Part shown: piece by piece, positions 1-9,308 of the stretch | How the letters are laid out: each line of letters begins with the position of its first letter | How positions within the stretch are numbered: position 1 is the first letter of the stretch | Origin: an uncultured Bacteroidia bacterium | Lineage (GTDB): Bacteria; Bacteroidota; Bacteroidia; Bacteroidales; UBA932 | Assembly (NCBI GenBank): GCA_902762655.1 | Contig: CACWOZ010000008.1 | Coordinates: 1-64,000 of the forward strand | Direction: 5' to 3' | Length of the DNA: 64,000 nt | Notes under the pieces: generated by a model | Seen by the model: the letters and a program-made list of their open reading frames with translations, nothing else | What the model was told of the DNA's origin: nothing | Database searches by the model: none | Translations under genes and position numbers: made by a program

Positions 1-317
1 GGAGCAGCTTGCTCGTTGCTTGCATCTGCAACTTGTAACGTTGACTTTCGATCATCATAAGTTTACTCTTTTTGGTAAACTTTTTTCAGGACGACACAGC
101 GGGTGTGCCGCAGAAGTCACTCACTATCAGGGTTTTACGCTAAATAGCCTGGTCGAAATTTGCCAGGCTTCTTTGACTATTTCACTGAGCTATAATTACT
201 TGCGTGGCACGCCCGCCTCCACGACCCTGCCCTCGGCCGCTTTCGAATTCGGGAAAATGGCGAAAGTACTATGGTCGCAGAAAATGGAGAACTCAAGTTC
301 AATTGTATCCGTTGAAC
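1..317. other. Gene-free window edge with two hairpins
   Basis: I see no convincing gene here; the open frames lack any recognisable protein character. Two hairpins are present. AAGTTTAC (59-66) pairs with GTAAACTT (75-82) and is followed by four further Ts, so it could end a plus-strand gene lying left of the window. AGCCTGG (146-152) pairs with CCAGGCT (163-169). The rest is unassigned. Confidence 0.4.
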
Positions 318-1034
318 CTAGAACCTCACCCCCACGCCCGCATTCAGGAAACTTTTGCGGGCGTATGGGTTGATGGTGTAGGATGCCGTGACGGGGATGC
401 GGGCGCCGGCGATGTCGAGGTCGCGGGTGTAGCGGAGCTCGAGGTGGATCACCGCAAAGTCGCGGGTGTAGTTGGTGTAGGCGCCTTTCAGCACACTGGA
501 GCCGCAGAATAGCGACAGCTTTCCGCCATTCTCGAATCTATGGTAGGCCTCCAGCTCCAGATAAGACGAAAATGTGTTCCTACCCAGGCTTCCGTCGGCT
601 TGTGGCAGCCAGCTACCGAACACGAAGGTGAACCATTTTGCCGCAAGCGGCAGACTCTCCGGCTCATAGCATACGATCCCTTCCAGCACGTGAGTGCTTT
701 CTCCTTTCTTGAAATTGAAGTAGTTCTCCGGTGCGGCGTATGCGTTGCCGTGGTAGAAATAGTCGGCGAAGTGGAATGAAAAATACTTGTATCTGTAATA
801 TAGGTCCCAGTCTATCTCCTTGTAACTGCCGTCTATCGCAAGGAAACCGAAACTCTGCAGGGTCCATCTTCCGTATTTGAAACTTACAGACGGCGAAAAC
901 TGTGTTCCGCAGACCTTGTCGCCTCGCCAGATGTAGGAAGAATACAACTCGACGGATGCATCGATGTTAAAGTCCTCTGCTTTTGCCTGGAGGATTGCGC
1001 CTATGGCCAAAAGTGCCAGTACAAGTCGTTTCAT
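318..1034 (-). CDS. Outer-membrane beta-barrel protein, TorF/Gcw_chp-like
   Basis: A 238-residue exported protein. It has a signal peptide of about 19 residues (MKRLVLALLAIGAILQAKA), then alternating aromatic/polar strands and a C-terminal phenylalanine, as expected of an outer-membrane barrel. The early YSSYIWRG motif resembles the putative porin family called TorF or Gcw_chp. It is divergent from asd with only 38 bases between the starts. The substrate or role cannot be read from sequence; a porin or other small barrel is an inference from fold only. Confidence 0.6.
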   Translation of the reverse strand: MKRLVLALLAIGAILQAKAEDFNIDASVELYSSYIWRGDKVCGTQFSPSVSFKYGRWTLQSFGFLAIDGSYKEIDWDLYYRYKYFSFHFADYFYHGNAYAAPENYFNFKKGESTHVLEGIVCYEPESLPLAAKWFTFVFGSWLPQADGSLGRNTFSSYLELEAYHRFENGGKLSLFCGSSVLKGAYTNYTRDFAVIHLELRYTRDLDIAGARIPVTASYTINPYARKSFLNAGVGVRF

Positions 1035-1049
1035 ATTGCAAAATTACAT

Positions 1050-1057
1050 TATATTTG
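1050..1057 (+). promoter_or_regulatory. -7 promoter box of asd
   Basis: TATATTTG matches the Bacteroidota -7 consensus TAnnTTTG and ends 15 bases before the chosen asd start, giving a leader of about ten bases. I see no clear -33 element at the proper distance. Confidence 0.55.
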
Positions 1058-1072
1058 TGTAAAATTGAAATT

Positions 1073-2122
1073 ATGAAAGTCGCTCTCGTAGGTGCCACGG
1101 GATTGGTTGGCACAAGAATGCTCCAGGTGCTGGAGGAAAGGGATTTCCCTGTAGATGAACTCATTCCGGTGGCTTCCGAGAAGTCGGTCGGCCGTAAAGT
1201 GGGTTTCAAGGGTCGAGAGTGGACGGTAGTAAGCGCAGAAGATGCCATCGCTGCGAAGCCGCAGCTGGCGCTTTTCAGCGCTGGGGGAGAAACCTCGCAT
1301 CAGCTCGCGCCTCTTTTTGCCGCAGCCGGCTGCCGCGTGGTAGACAACTCGTCCTTCTGGCGCATGGATGCCACGAAAAAGCTGGTGGTGCCCGAAATCA
1401 ACGGAGACGTGCTAACTGCCGACGACTACATCATAGCCAACCCCAACTGCTCCACCATCCAGATGGTGCTGCCCCTCGCTCCTATACATAAAGAGCTGGG
1501 AATCAAGCGCATCGTGGTTTCTACCTACCAGAGTGTCACCGGTACGGGCTACAAGGCCATTGCCCAGATGAACACCGAACGCGGAATAGCGGAGAAGGAA
1601 AGGCTGGAAGGGGATCCGCTGGCACCTGCGACATCCCTCGGCCATTGGGGCGACTATCCCGCGGTCTATCCTTATCCAATCGACCAGAACATACTCCCGC
1701 ACATCGACTCCTTCCTCGACAACGGCTATACCAAGGAGGAAATGAAGATGATAAACGAGACCCGCAAGATACTGCGCGACGAGAGCATAGCCATCACCGC
1801 CACCACCGTCCGCGTGCCTGTGCAGGGCGGCCATTCCGAGAGCATCAACGTCGAAACCTTCAAACCCTTCACCATCGAGCAGATCCGCAGCTTGATGGCC
1901 TCCGAGCCGGGAGTGGTGGTGCAGGACGACCCCGCGCACAACATCTATCCCATGCCTCTGTACGCCTGGGGTAAGGATGATGTGTTCGTAGGGCGCATCC
2001 GCCGCGACTTCAGCGTAGAGAACGGATTCAACTTCTGGTGCGTGAGCGACAACATCCGCAAAGGCGCCGCCACCAACGCCGTCCAGATAGCCCAGCTCTT
2101 GCTGGAACGCCACCTCCTCTAA
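1073..2122 (+). CDS. asd: Aspartate-semialdehyde dehydrogenase
   Basis: NADP-dependent reduction of aspartyl phosphate to aspartate semialdehyde, the branch point to lysine/diaminopimelate, threonine and methionine. The 349-residue protein opens with the nucleotide-binding GATGLVG loop (residues 7-13) and carries the active-site cysteine in NPNCSTI (Cys126) and a conserved histidine in QGGHSESINVE. I chose the ATG at 1073 rather than an upstream in-frame start because residue 1 then begins the Rossmann strand MKVALVGATG and the -7 box lies just upstream. It is convergent with the M20 peptidase gene. Confidence 0.95.
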   Translation: MKVALVGATGLVGTRMLQVLEERDFPVDELIPVASEKSVGRKVGFKGREWTVVSAEDAIAAKPQLALFSAGGETSHQLAPLFAAAGCRVVDNSSFWRMDATKKLVVPEINGDVLTADDYIIANPNCSTIQMVLPLAPIHKELGIKRIVVSTYQSVTGTGYKAIAQMNTERGIAEKERLEGDPLAPATSLGHWGDYPAVYPYPIDQNILPHIDSFLDNGYTKEEMKMINETRKILRDESIAITATTVRVPVQGGHSESINVETFKPFTIEQIRSLMASEPGVVVQDDPAHNIYPMPLYAWGKDDVFVGRIRRDFSVENGFNFWCVSDNIRKGAATNAVQIAQLLLERHLL

Positions 2123-2164
2123 AATTTCCGGGCAGCCATCCGCCTGGCTATCAACAACTTACTG

Positions 2165-2197
2165 GAAACAAATCGGCCAAAACGACCGATTTGTTTC
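2165..2197. terminator. Bidirectional terminator between asd and the M20 peptidase
   Basis: A perfect 12-base inverted repeat: GAAACAAATCGG (2165-2176) and CCGATTTGTTTC (2186-2197) with a nine-base loop. Its outer part is A-rich on one side and T-rich on the other, so it can act in both directions. It sits between two convergent gene ends. Confidence 0.65.
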
Positions 2198-2239
2198 TAG
2201 CATTTCGCTATGTATCAAGCACTTGACTGCCCGGCGAAT

Positions 2240-3223
2240 CTAAGCTAGTTCAAAGAAACGAATGTAATTGCGTACGGCCTGCTCCAGGTCGGCGACTAGC
2301 ACGTGCTCGTCGTCGCGGTGTGCGTAGCGTATGCTGCCGGGTCCGCAGATGATCTTGCGGCGGAAGCCTGTAAGGTGCGGGGCGTCGCTGCCGAATGCGA
2401 CCGGCCCGCTGGGGAAGCCTTCGAAAACAGTGTAGGCCGAAGGGATGTCTCCGCCCACGAATCGTACGCTGATACCGTCGCCGGGCACGGAATTCATCAT
2501 CCATTCGTGCACCCGCCCGTCGGATGCGAAGGTGGTGCGGAAGTATACCCTGCAGCGCAGTTCCGGACTCAGGATGTTCTGAGGATTGTCGCTCAGCAAC
2601 TTGCCTATATTCACCGTGGTTTCTCCCAGAGTGGCGTCGAAGGGGAAGGCCTGCTTCTTGAGCCGGTTCGCGAAATCGACGAACATATCTACAGCACTGC
2701 GCCCGAACTGTGGATATCCGGAATGGAATGATTCGCCGCAAAACACCAGTTCATAGGCTTTTGTGCCCTTGGAAGCCGAAACCATCTTGTTCTCGGTGGG
2801 TTCTCCAATTACCAGCAGATCCGCTTTGAAAGGCAGTTTGGAAAAGGCTTTAGCACCCCATGAACCGGTTTCTTCGCCGCTCAGAAGGAGCAGGCCGAAA
2901 CCATCGCGCCCCGATGCGGCCAACTCCAGGCAGGCAGTGTACATCGCAATGATCTGCCCTTTGGCATCGCAGCTTCCGCGCCCCGTGACCATGTCTTCTT
3001 TCATGCGCGGGGCGATGTAGGGTGGCACGGTGTCGATATGTGTGCAATACACCACACGCGGTACACCCCAACTGAACAGCAGGTTCAGGGTACCGTCTCC
3101 CACCTCGAAGGTCTCGACCTTCGGCGCCGTCAGCTTTCTTGAAAGGAACTCGGCCAGAGGCCTTTCCTTTCCGGATGTGGAGTCGAAGCCCAGAATGTCT
3201 TCGAAGAGTGCGTAATCTATCAT
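2240..3223 (-). CDS. M20-family metallopeptidase, ArgE/DapE-type deacylase
   Basis: A zinc-dependent amidohydrolase of 327 residues. Visible metal and catalytic motifs are THIDT (first His), GRGSCDAKG (bridging Asp), SGEETG (catalytic and metal Glu), GEPTEN and a C-terminal YAHRDDEHV histidine. The family includes N-acyl-ornithine deacetylase (arginine synthesis) and succinyl-diaminopimelate desuccinylase; the Bacteroidota arginine-pathway enzyme is the likeliest role, but the substrate cannot be fixed from sequence. It is somewhat short for the family. It starts six bases after the manC stop and is probably the last gene of the cdaA operon. Confidence 0.75.
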   Translation of the reverse strand: MIDYALFEDILGFDSTSGKERPLAEFLSRKLTAPKVETFEVGDGTLNLLFSWGVPRVVYCTHIDTVPPYIAPRMKEDMVTGRGSCDAKGQIIAMYTACLELAASGRDGFGLLLLSGEETGSWGAKAFSKLPFKADLLVIGEPTENKMVSASKGTKAYELVFCGESFHSGYPQFGRSAVDMFVDFANRLKKQAFPFDATLGETTVNIGKLLSDNPQNILSPELRCRVYFRTTFASDGRVHEWMMNSVPGDGISVRFVGGDIPSAYTVFEGFPSGPVAFGSDAPHLTGFRRKIICGPGSIRYAHRDDEHVLVADLEQAVRNYIRFFELA

Positions 3224-3229
3224 GCGTAC

Positions 3230-4315
3230 TTATCTGAATTCACTGTATTCCGGAAGTGCCAGTTCCGAAAGTATTTCCTGCATCTTGCGGTCGTCGCGAG
3301 GGCATACGAGCAGGACCTTGTCCGTATCGATCACCATATAGGATTCGAGGTTGCTCACCACCGTAAGTTTACCTCCAGCCGTGCTGGCAAGCACCGAATT
3401 GGAAACATCCTTGATGATGCTTTTGCCCTCGAGCGAGATAGCATTGCCATGATTGGCAGGATCTGCCGAAGCCTCGTACAGGGTGCTCCAACTGCCGATG
3501 TCGCTCCAGATGAACTTTGCGGGCAGCACCCATACGTTGTCAGATTTCTCCATGAGGGCGTAATCGATTGAAATCCGCATGCTCTCGGAATATGCCCTTT
3601 CCACAAGAGTTTCGGTATCAATCTTCCCCCAGTCGTCCCAGATGCGGATCAGGTCCGGGCAGCATTTGCGCATCTCGTCGAGTACGACGGATGCCTTCCA
3701 GAAGAAAATACCGCTGTTCCAGAGGAATTCGCCGCTGTCGAAGAACACCTTTGCCAGTTCGGCATCCGGCTTCTCGGTGAAGGTTTTGGCCTTTACCGGA
3801 TCTCCCAGGGAATATGCGGCGCTGCCTCCCGTCACCTGCACATATCCGAAGTTGGTATCCGGTCGGGAAGGAACTATTCCGAGTGTAAGCAGAATGTCGT
3901 GCTCCGATGCATAATCCAGCGCGCGTACAATGTTCTTGTCGAACATGGCATTATCGGAAATATCATGGTCGGAAGGAACGGCGACCATCACCGCTTCGGG
4001 GTCTTTCTCCAAAAGAATGCGTGCTGTGTAGGCTATGGTGGGGGCGGTATTCCTGCCGTAGGGCTCCAGAATGATGTTCTCTTCGGGGAGTTCGGGCAGA
4101 TGCTCCTGCACGAGTTCCTTGTATTCTGCAAGCGTGGCCACCAGGATATGGTCGATTTTTACACTCCGGGCCATTCGCTCGAAGGTGTATCGGATGAAAC
4201 TTTTCTCCTGATTCCAGACGCGCAGGAACTGTTTCGGACGGTACTCCCTGCTGAGGGGCCAGAATCTGGTCCCAATGCCTCCGGCCAGGATCACACAGTA
4301 ATTATGGTCAGTCAT
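3230..4315 (-). CDS. manC: Mannose-1-phosphate guanylyltransferase
   Basis: Makes GDP-mannose from mannose 1-phosphate and GTP, feeding fucose and mannose branches of surface polysaccharides. The 361-residue protein starts MTDHNYCVIL and has the nucleotidyltransferase signature LAGGIGTRFWPLSREYRPKQ (10-29), then PSDHDI and the sugar-binding TFTEKPD motif. There is no C-terminal cupin isomerase domain, so it is the monofunctional type. I reject a longer start 30 residues upstream because that extension has no family character; the chosen ATG overlaps the end of yraN by eight bases. Confidence 0.9.
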   Translation of the reverse strand: MTDHNYCVILAGGIGTRFWPLSREYRPKQFLRVWNQEKSFIRYTFERMARSVKIDHILVATLAEYKELVQEHLPELPEENIILEPYGRNTAPTIAYTARILLEKDPEAVMVAVPSDHDISDNAMFDKNIVRALDYASEHDILLTLGIVPSRPDTNFGYVQVTGGSAAYSLGDPVKAKTFTEKPDAELAKVFFDSGEFLWNSGIFFWKASVVLDEMRKCCPDLIRIWDDWGKIDTETLVERAYSESMRISIDYALMEKSDNVWVLPAKFIWSDIGSWSTLYEASADPANHGNAISLEGKSIIKDVSNSVLASTAGGKLTVVSNLESYMVIDTDKVLLVCPRDDRKMQEILSELALPEYSEFR

Positions 4316-4673
4316 ATATTGGTATAAAAGCTTGTGGGTAGTATTGAATATATGTGGTATTGTCTTCAAGTACGACGGTAACAACGTCGAAGTATACTTC
4401 TGCATCGGCGAACTTGCGGCCGGCCGAATGCAGGTATTTGAGAGCCGCTTTCACAAGGTTCTTCTGCTTGGCCGCGGTTACGTTTACCAGCGGGTCGGCG
4501 GCGACTGGCGCCTTCCTGCTCTTCACCTCCACAAAATGCAGGCCGTTCCCGTCAGCGGTTATCAAGTCTATCTCGCAGTGCCCTCCGCGCCAGTTGCGCT
4601 CCAGCACCGTCTGCCCTTTGCCGGTGAGCCAGAGAGCGGCAGCATCTTCTCCTTTCTTCCCAACGGCATCCAT
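4308..4673 (-). CDS. yraN: UPF0102 (YraN) family endonuclease-like protein
   Basis: A 121-residue protein with the whole UPF0102 signature: GKKGEDAAALWL near the N terminus, LERNWRGGHCEIDLI and LHFVEVKSRK, which together form a PD-(D/E)xK-type nuclease core. The biological role of the family is not settled; a part in DNA processing is usually assumed. Its ATG overlaps the mutS2 stop codon by one base (TAATG), which suggests translational coupling and a joint DNA-related role. Confidence 0.85.
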   Translation of the reverse strand: MDAVGKKGEDAAALWLTGKGQTVLERNWRGGHCEIDLITADGNGLHFVEVKSRKAPVAADPLVNVTAAKQKNLVKAALKYLHSAGRKFADAEVYFDVVTVVLEDNTTYIQYYPQAFIPIYD

Positions 4674-7126
4674 TACGCGAAAGTCACTATGGTCACACCG
4701 GTGCCACCGTGACGTATGTCTTCGTCGGCCACCGATTCCACTCCGGGCATGGTCCGGAGGAATTTCTGAATCTCTTCGCGCAGCACGCCGGTGCCTTTGC
4801 CGTGGATGATGCGCACGCTATGTATGCCCAGCATCTGGGCGTCGTCGCAGTAATGCATCACGGCTTCCAGAGCCTCCTGCAGGCGGGCTCCGCGCAGGTC
4901 AATTTCCGGCTTGAAGGAGAGCTTGCGGGTGGTGATGTTTGCATCCACCCTCTGCTGTGGCTTGCTGAAGGTCTTGCGGGAAATCTCCCGGTATTCATTG
5001 GAGGAGATTCTCTCTACCGCATCGGGAGACATGGTGCTGCTGATGCTGCCGATGATGATGGTGACGGCCTTCGAGGACACGCGCGATACCTCTCCCACCA
5101 TGCCGGACGCCGTTACCTTCACCTTCTCTCCAACCTTCAGCGGGCCCTGCTTCTGCACAGGCGCGGGAGCATCCCCTGAGGGAGCCTTGTGAGCCTGCTT
5201 TTTCTGGAGTTTCTCGAGTTTGCGGTCGATGTATTCGTCCTTGGTCTTCTTCTGCTCGAGAGCTCCCAGGAAGCCCTGGAGTTCTTGCCTGGCGGCCTTT
5301 GTGCGCTCCTTGTCCGCCTGGCTCTCCTTTATTTCGCGTATGGTGCGTTCTACCTGCCGTCCTGCGCCCTTCACTATATCCTGAGCCTCCTGCCTGGCGC
5401 TTTCCAGAATCTTCTTTTTCTGGTCGCGGATGTCTTCCAGTTCTTTCTGGTATTTGGCGGTAAGGCCTTCCAGGGCCTTGTCGGTGCTCTTCACCTTCTG
5501 CAACTTCTCGTCCAGGGCCTTGCGCCTGCGCACGATCTTGCGGAGGTTGCGCTCTATGCCCACGTACTCCTCACCGGCACGGGTCTCGGCGTCGTGCACG
5601 ATAGCCTCGGGCAGACCCATCTTCCTTGCCAGTTCGAACGCGAAGGAATTGCCGGGCAGGCCCATCTCCAGCTGGAACAGCGGTTCGATGCGCGCCGCGT
5701 CGAAGAGCATCGCTCCGTTCACCACGCCGGTGTCGGCCCCGGATGCGTAGAGCTTCAGGTTGGTATAGTGGGTGGTGATTACTCCATATGCACCGCGCCT
5801 GTCGAGCTCGGCCAGGATGGATTCGGCGATGGCCCCTCCCGCCGCGGGCTCCGTGCCGGAACCGAATTCATCTATAAGTACAAGCGTGCGCGCGTCCGCG
5901 TAAGAGAGCATCTCCTTCATGTCGGCAAGGAAGGAGGAGTAGGTACTAAGGTCGTTCTCGAGGCTCTGGTCATCCCCGATGCTGACGGCAATGCGCTCGA
6001 ACACAGGCAGTTCCGAACTTTCGGAGGTGGGGATCAGCATTCCCCACTGGAACATGTACTGCAGTAGGCCGACTGTCTTGAGGCAGACTGATTTGCCGCC
6101 GGCGTTCGGGCCGGAGATGAGGAGGATATGCTTCGCGGGATTGAGGCTTACGGTCTGCGGCACAATCTCGCGTCCTTCTTTCGCCAGAGCCTTCTCCAGG
6201 AGAGGGTGACGGGCCTTGCGGAGATTGAGGGTGCCGTCGTCGGCGATCACCGGCATCCCGGCACGGAGGTCGAGAGCGGTGCGGGCCTTGGCCATCAGGA
6301 AATCCATCTCGCCGACGAAAGTGGCGCTCGCCAGCAGGTCCGGGATGTAGGGACGGAGGAATTCGGTGAACTCCATGAGGATACGCTCGATTTCGCGCGT
6401 TTCGGCAAAATGGAGTTCGGAGATCTCGTTCTCCAGCTCTATGAGTTCCGCCGGCTCGATGTAGGATGTCTTGCCGGTGGCGGATTCCCCGTACACGAAA
6501 CCGCTGAGTTTGCGCTTGGCGGAACTTGCCACGGGAATCAGATATTTGCCTTCGCGCACGGTGACCCCCGCATCGGAGTCCGCCAGCCCTGCGGCCTGCG
6601 CCTGCGCCAGGATGGAAGCAGCCTTCTTCGACACGGCGCCTTCCTTGCTGCGGAGATTCTTGCGGATGTCGAAGAGTTCGTCAGAGGCGGAGTCCTTGAT
6701 GTCGCCGTATTTGTCGAGGATCTGCTCGATGCGGCGCTGCACTTCCGGGAAGAAGTTTATGCTGCCGGCCAGCCCCTTGAGGTTGGGGTAGATACCGTCC
6801 TTGGTGCCGGAGAAGAAATGGACTATCCTGCGGGTGGTATCGATCAGAGTCCCCAGTTTCGCGAGGCTCAGCACATCTATGCGCGACCCGTCTTTCTGCA
6901 AAGGCTTGAGGAAAGGGATGGCATCGATGTATCCGGTGGTGGGGAAGGCTTCCTCGAACATCATTATGAGGCGCATCTCATCCGTAAGGACCAGTCTCCG
7001 CCGGATGGTGTCCGCAGATGTGGAGAACTCTTCCTCCATCACCCTGCCGCTGGCGTAGTCGGTGCTGCAGCGGTCGGCGATCATCGACCTTATGCGGTCG
7101 AATCCTAATTTGAGTTCGAGGTTCAT
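4673..7126 (-). CDS. mutS2: Endonuclease MutS2 with Smr domain
   Basis: An 817-residue ATPase of the MutS family without the mismatch-recognition domain. It has the core and clamp helices, the Walker A motif GPNAGGKS (339-346), the Walker B region LVLIDEFGSGTEPAAGG and HYTNLK, a charged coiled coil, and a C-terminal Smr nuclease domain (about 735-817) with DLRGARLQEAL and IIHGKGTGVLR. MutS2 suppresses recombination and, in some bacteria, rescues collided ribosomes. Its start overlaps the cdaA stop by four bases. Confidence 0.93.
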   Translation of the reverse strand: MNLELKLGFDRIRSMIADRCSTDYASGRVMEEEFSTSADTIRRRLVLTDEMRLIMMFEEAFPTTGYIDAIPFLKPLQKDGSRIDVLSLAKLGTLIDTTRRIVHFFSGTKDGIYPNLKGLAGSINFFPEVQRRIEQILDKYGDIKDSASDELFDIRKNLRSKEGAVSKKAASILAQAQAAGLADSDAGVTVREGKYLIPVASSAKRKLSGFVYGESATGKTSYIEPAELIELENEISELHFAETREIERILMEFTEFLRPYIPDLLASATFVGEMDFLMAKARTALDLRAGMPVIADDGTLNLRKARHPLLEKALAKEGREIVPQTVSLNPAKHILLISGPNAGGKSVCLKTVGLLQYMFQWGMLIPTSESSELPVFERIAVSIGDDQSLENDLSTYSSFLADMKEMLSYADARTLVLIDEFGSGTEPAAGGAIAESILAELDRRGAYGVITTHYTNLKLYASGADTGVVNGAMLFDAARIEPLFQLEMGLPGNSFAFELARKMGLPEAIVHDAETRAGEEYVGIERNLRKIVRRRKALDEKLQKVKSTDKALEGLTAKYQKELEDIRDQKKKILESARQEAQDIVKGAGRQVERTIREIKESQADKERTKAARQELQGFLGALEQKKTKDEYIDRKLEKLQKKQAHKAPSGDAPAPVQKQGPLKVGEKVKVTASGMVGEVSRVSSKAVTIIIGSISSTMSPDAVERISSNEYREISRKTFSKPQQRVDANITTRKLSFKPEIDLRGARLQEALEAVMHYCDDAQMLGIHSVRIIHGKGTGVLREEIQKFLRTMPGVESVADEDIRHGGTGVTIVTFA

Positions 7127-7920
7127 TTCTGCGGAGGTTCGAGCATCAGTTTAAGTTGGTTGCGGCTGTTTACCTGGGAGATTATCCCATCGCGCACGAA
7201 AGATACGGTGCCTCTTTGCTCGCTCACTACGATCACGTCCGCATCGCTGCGTTCGCTGATTCCGACGGCCGATTTGTGGCGCATCCCGTACTTCGAAGGG
7301 ATGTCCGTGCGGTCAGTTATGGGCAGGGTACAGCGGGCCGCTATTATGCGGTTGCCTCCTATTATCATGGCCCCGTCGTGCAGAGGGGAATTCTTGAAGA
7401 AGATATTCTCGATGAGGCTGCTGCGGATATCGGCGTCGAGGGCGTCGCCTGAATCTATGATGTCCTGGAGGCTGTTCCGGCGCTGAAGTACTATCAGGGC
7501 TCCGGTTTTCTGCTCCGCCATCTCGAAGCATGCGCGGGACAATTCCTTGGCGGCTTCGTCGTCAAGGGCGTGCGGGCTGCGCCCGAGCAGGCGGTCTATC
7601 AGGTTGCGGCGCTCTCCTGTAATGCCGGTGGAGCGGCCCATACGGCTCAGGAACTGACGGATTTCCGGCTGGAAGATGACGATGAGTGCGATTGCCCCGA
7701 CGTCGATGATGGTGTCGAGCAGGGCGGAGAGCAGCTTCATGTTCAGTGCCACCGCCACAATGCGGATGACGAAGAGCATGAGTATCGCTATGAAGATGTT
7801 TACGGCAGACGATCCCCTTAGCCAGCGGAAGGCTACGAAGAGGATCAGGGCCACGACGATTATGTCTATTATATCTGCGAAACCCAGGTGAAGGAACCCG
7901 AGAATGTCCAGTATCATCAT
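7123..7920 (-). CDS. cdaA: Membrane diadenylate cyclase
   Basis: Makes cyclic di-AMP from two ATP. The 265-residue protein has three predicted N-terminal membrane helices (about 15-35, 40-60 and 65-84) and a DAC domain with the catalytic DGA (182-184) and RHKSA (214-218) motifs. It is first in a minus-strand operon with mutS2, yraN, manC and the M20 gene. There is no cdaR or glmM next to it, unlike the Firmicutes arrangement. Confidence 0.93.
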   Translation of the reverse strand: MMILDILGFLHLGFADIIDIIVVALILFVAFRWLRGSSAVNIFIAILMLFVIRIVAVALNMKLLSALLDTIIDVGAIALIVIFQPEIRQFLSRMGRSTGITGERRNLIDRLLGRSPHALDDEAAKELSRACFEMAEQKTGALIVLQRRNSLQDIIDSGDALDADIRSSLIENIFFKNSPLHDGAMIIGGNRIIAARCTLPITDRTDIPSKYGMRHKSAVGISERSDADVIVVSEQRGTVSFVRDGIISQVNSRNQLKLMLEPPQK

Positions 7921-7928
7921 ATATTGTA

Positions 7929-7936
7929 CAAAGATA
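7929..7936 (-). promoter_or_regulatory. -7 promoter box of the cdaA operon
   Basis: CAAAGATA on the plus strand reads TATCTTTG on the minus strand, matching TAnnTTTG and ending eight bases before the cdaA start. The transcript would have almost no leader. The -33 element is not clear. Confidence 0.5.
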
Positions 7937-7953
7937 GCAAAAAACTTTAATCC

Positions 7954-7984
7954 ATTGTAATTTGGAAAAAAAATCGTATATTTG
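7954..7984 (+). promoter_or_regulatory. Promoter of the rplC operon
   Basis: ATTG (7954-7957), then 19 bases, then TATATTTG (7977-7984): a complete Bacteroidota-type promoter. The leader to the rplC start is about 55 bases. Confidence 0.75.
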
Positions 7985-7987
7985 CAG

Positions 7988-8002
7988 CCCCCAAAAAAGG
8001 GG
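7988..8002 (+). promoter_or_regulatory. Small leader hairpin ahead of rplC
   Basis: CCCC, a six-A loop and GGGG form a short hairpin at the very 5' end of the ribosomal transcript. It may stabilise the mRNA or take part in feedback control, but nothing in the sequence proves it. Confidence 0.3.
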
Positions 8003-8044
8003 TTACTTGATTAAAGTACTTATAAACAATTAATTAACAAACCA

Positions 8045-8671
8045 ATGCCTGGATTAATTGGAAAGAAAATCGGAATGACTTCCGTTTTCGGTGCTGATGG
8101 AAAGAACCTTCCATGCACCGTCATCGAGGCTGGTCCGTGCGTTGTCACGCAAATCCGCACTGTCGAAACAGACGGCTATGCCGCAGTGCAGCTTGCCTAT
8201 GACGAAACCACAGAAAAGCACACCAGCAAGGCTCTTCAGGGCCATTTTGCAAAGGCAGGGGTCGCTCCTATGCGCAAACTCGTGGAGTTTGAGGCAGATT
8301 TCGAGGGCGAACTCAAGCTTGGCGACACTCTCACCGTTGCCGACATCTTCAAAGAGGATGTGGCATTCGTTGATGTTGTCGGTACTTCCAAAGGTAAGGG
8401 TTTCCAGGGCGTTGTGCACCGTCACCACTTCCAAGGTGTCGGCGGTAAGACCCATGGTCAGCACAACCGTCTGCGTCACCCCGGTTCCATGGGTGCATCC
8501 TCATGGCCTTCCCGCGTATTCCCCGGAATGCGTATGGCAGGACATATGGGACAGGACCGCGTAAAGGTATTCAACCTTCAGGTCCTCAAGGTCATCCCTG
8601 AGAACAATCTCATCGTTGTCAAAGGTTCCGTACCCGGAGCCAAGGGTTCTTACTTAATCTTGGAGGCGTAA
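8045..8671 (+). CDS. rplC: 50S ribosomal protein L3
   Basis: First gene of this operon, 208 residues, a normal length. The start [16 protein letters not shown] and the central loop [17 protein letters not shown] are diagnostic; the loop reaches toward the peptidyl transferase centre. rpsJ, which usually precedes rplC, is absent, and the operon has its own promoter directly upstream. Confidence 0.97.
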   Translation: MPGLIGKKIGMTSVFGADGKNLPCTVIEAGPCVVTQIRTVETDGYAAVQLAYDETTEKHTSKALQGHFAKAGVAPMRKLVEFEADFEGELKLGDTLTVADIFKEDVAFVDVVGTSKGKGFQGVVHRHHFQGVGGKTHGQHNRLRHPGSMGASSWPSRVFPGMRMAGHMGQDRVKVFNLQVLKVIPENNLIVVKGSVPGAKGSYLILEA

Positions 8672-8673
8672 TT

Positions 8674-9300
8674 ATGAAACTTCCTGTTTATAAAATCGAC
8701 GGAACAGAGTCCGGAAAGAAGATCGACCTCGCAGAGGACGTCTTCGGCATCGAGCCCAATGATCACGCCATCTATCTCGACGTAGTGCAGTATCTCGCAA
8801 ACCAGCGTCATGGCAATGCCAAGACCAAGGATCGCAGCGAGATTGCCCACAGCACCAAGAAACTCGGTCGCCAGAAAGGCGGCGGCGGTGCACGTCACGG
8901 CAGTTTGAAGGCCAATATCTTCGTCGGCGGCGGCCGTGTATTCGGTCCTGTGCCCCGCTTCTATCACAACAAGCTCAACAAGAAGGTCAAATCCCTCGCA
9001 CGTTGCTCCGCTCTCAGCTACAAGGCTCAGGACAAGGCAATCGTGATGGTAGAGCCTTTTGCGATGGACGCTCCCAAGACGAAGGAATTCGCACAGATCC
9101 TCACCAACCTCAAGGCTGGCGAACGCAATGTGCTGTTCGTCCTTCCCAAGAACTCCGACAATATATTTCTTTCATCCCGTAACCTTCCTTACGCTGATGT
9201 CATCACTGTTGACGAAATCAACACCTACGCTATCGTAAAGGCCAACACCCTCGTGATGGTCGACGGCGTACAGGACATCCTCGCAGAAAGGAAAAAATAA
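8674..9300 (+). CDS. rplD: 50S ribosomal protein L4
   Basis: 208 residues. The long internal loop is visible (GRQKGGGGARHGSLKANIF and GGGRVFGPVPR), which in the ribosome lines the exit tunnel. In enterobacteria L4 also represses the S10 operon, but no equivalent leader structure is evident here. It starts two bases after rplC. Confidence 0.97.
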   Translation: MKLPVYKIDGTESGKKIDLAEDVFGIEPNDHAIYLDVVQYLANQRHGNAKTKDRSEIAHSTKKLGRQKGGGGARHGSLKANIFVGGGRVFGPVPRFYHNKLNKKVKSLARCSALSYKAQDKAIVMVEPFAMDAPKTKEFAQILTNLKAGERNVLFVLPKNSDNIFLSSRNLPYADVITVDEINTYAIVKANTLVMVDGVQDILAERKK

Positions 9301-9308
9301 TTTGAGCG

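Noticed and set aside
1..512. Open frames at the left edge (about 100-117 codons)
   Set aside because: They overlap each other and the barrel gene, have no protein-like composition and no promoter or start context.
983..1072. 30-residue N-terminal extension of Asd
   Set aside because: It covers the promoter box and the divergent gene's signal sequence, and the Rossmann fold starts exactly at the later ATG.
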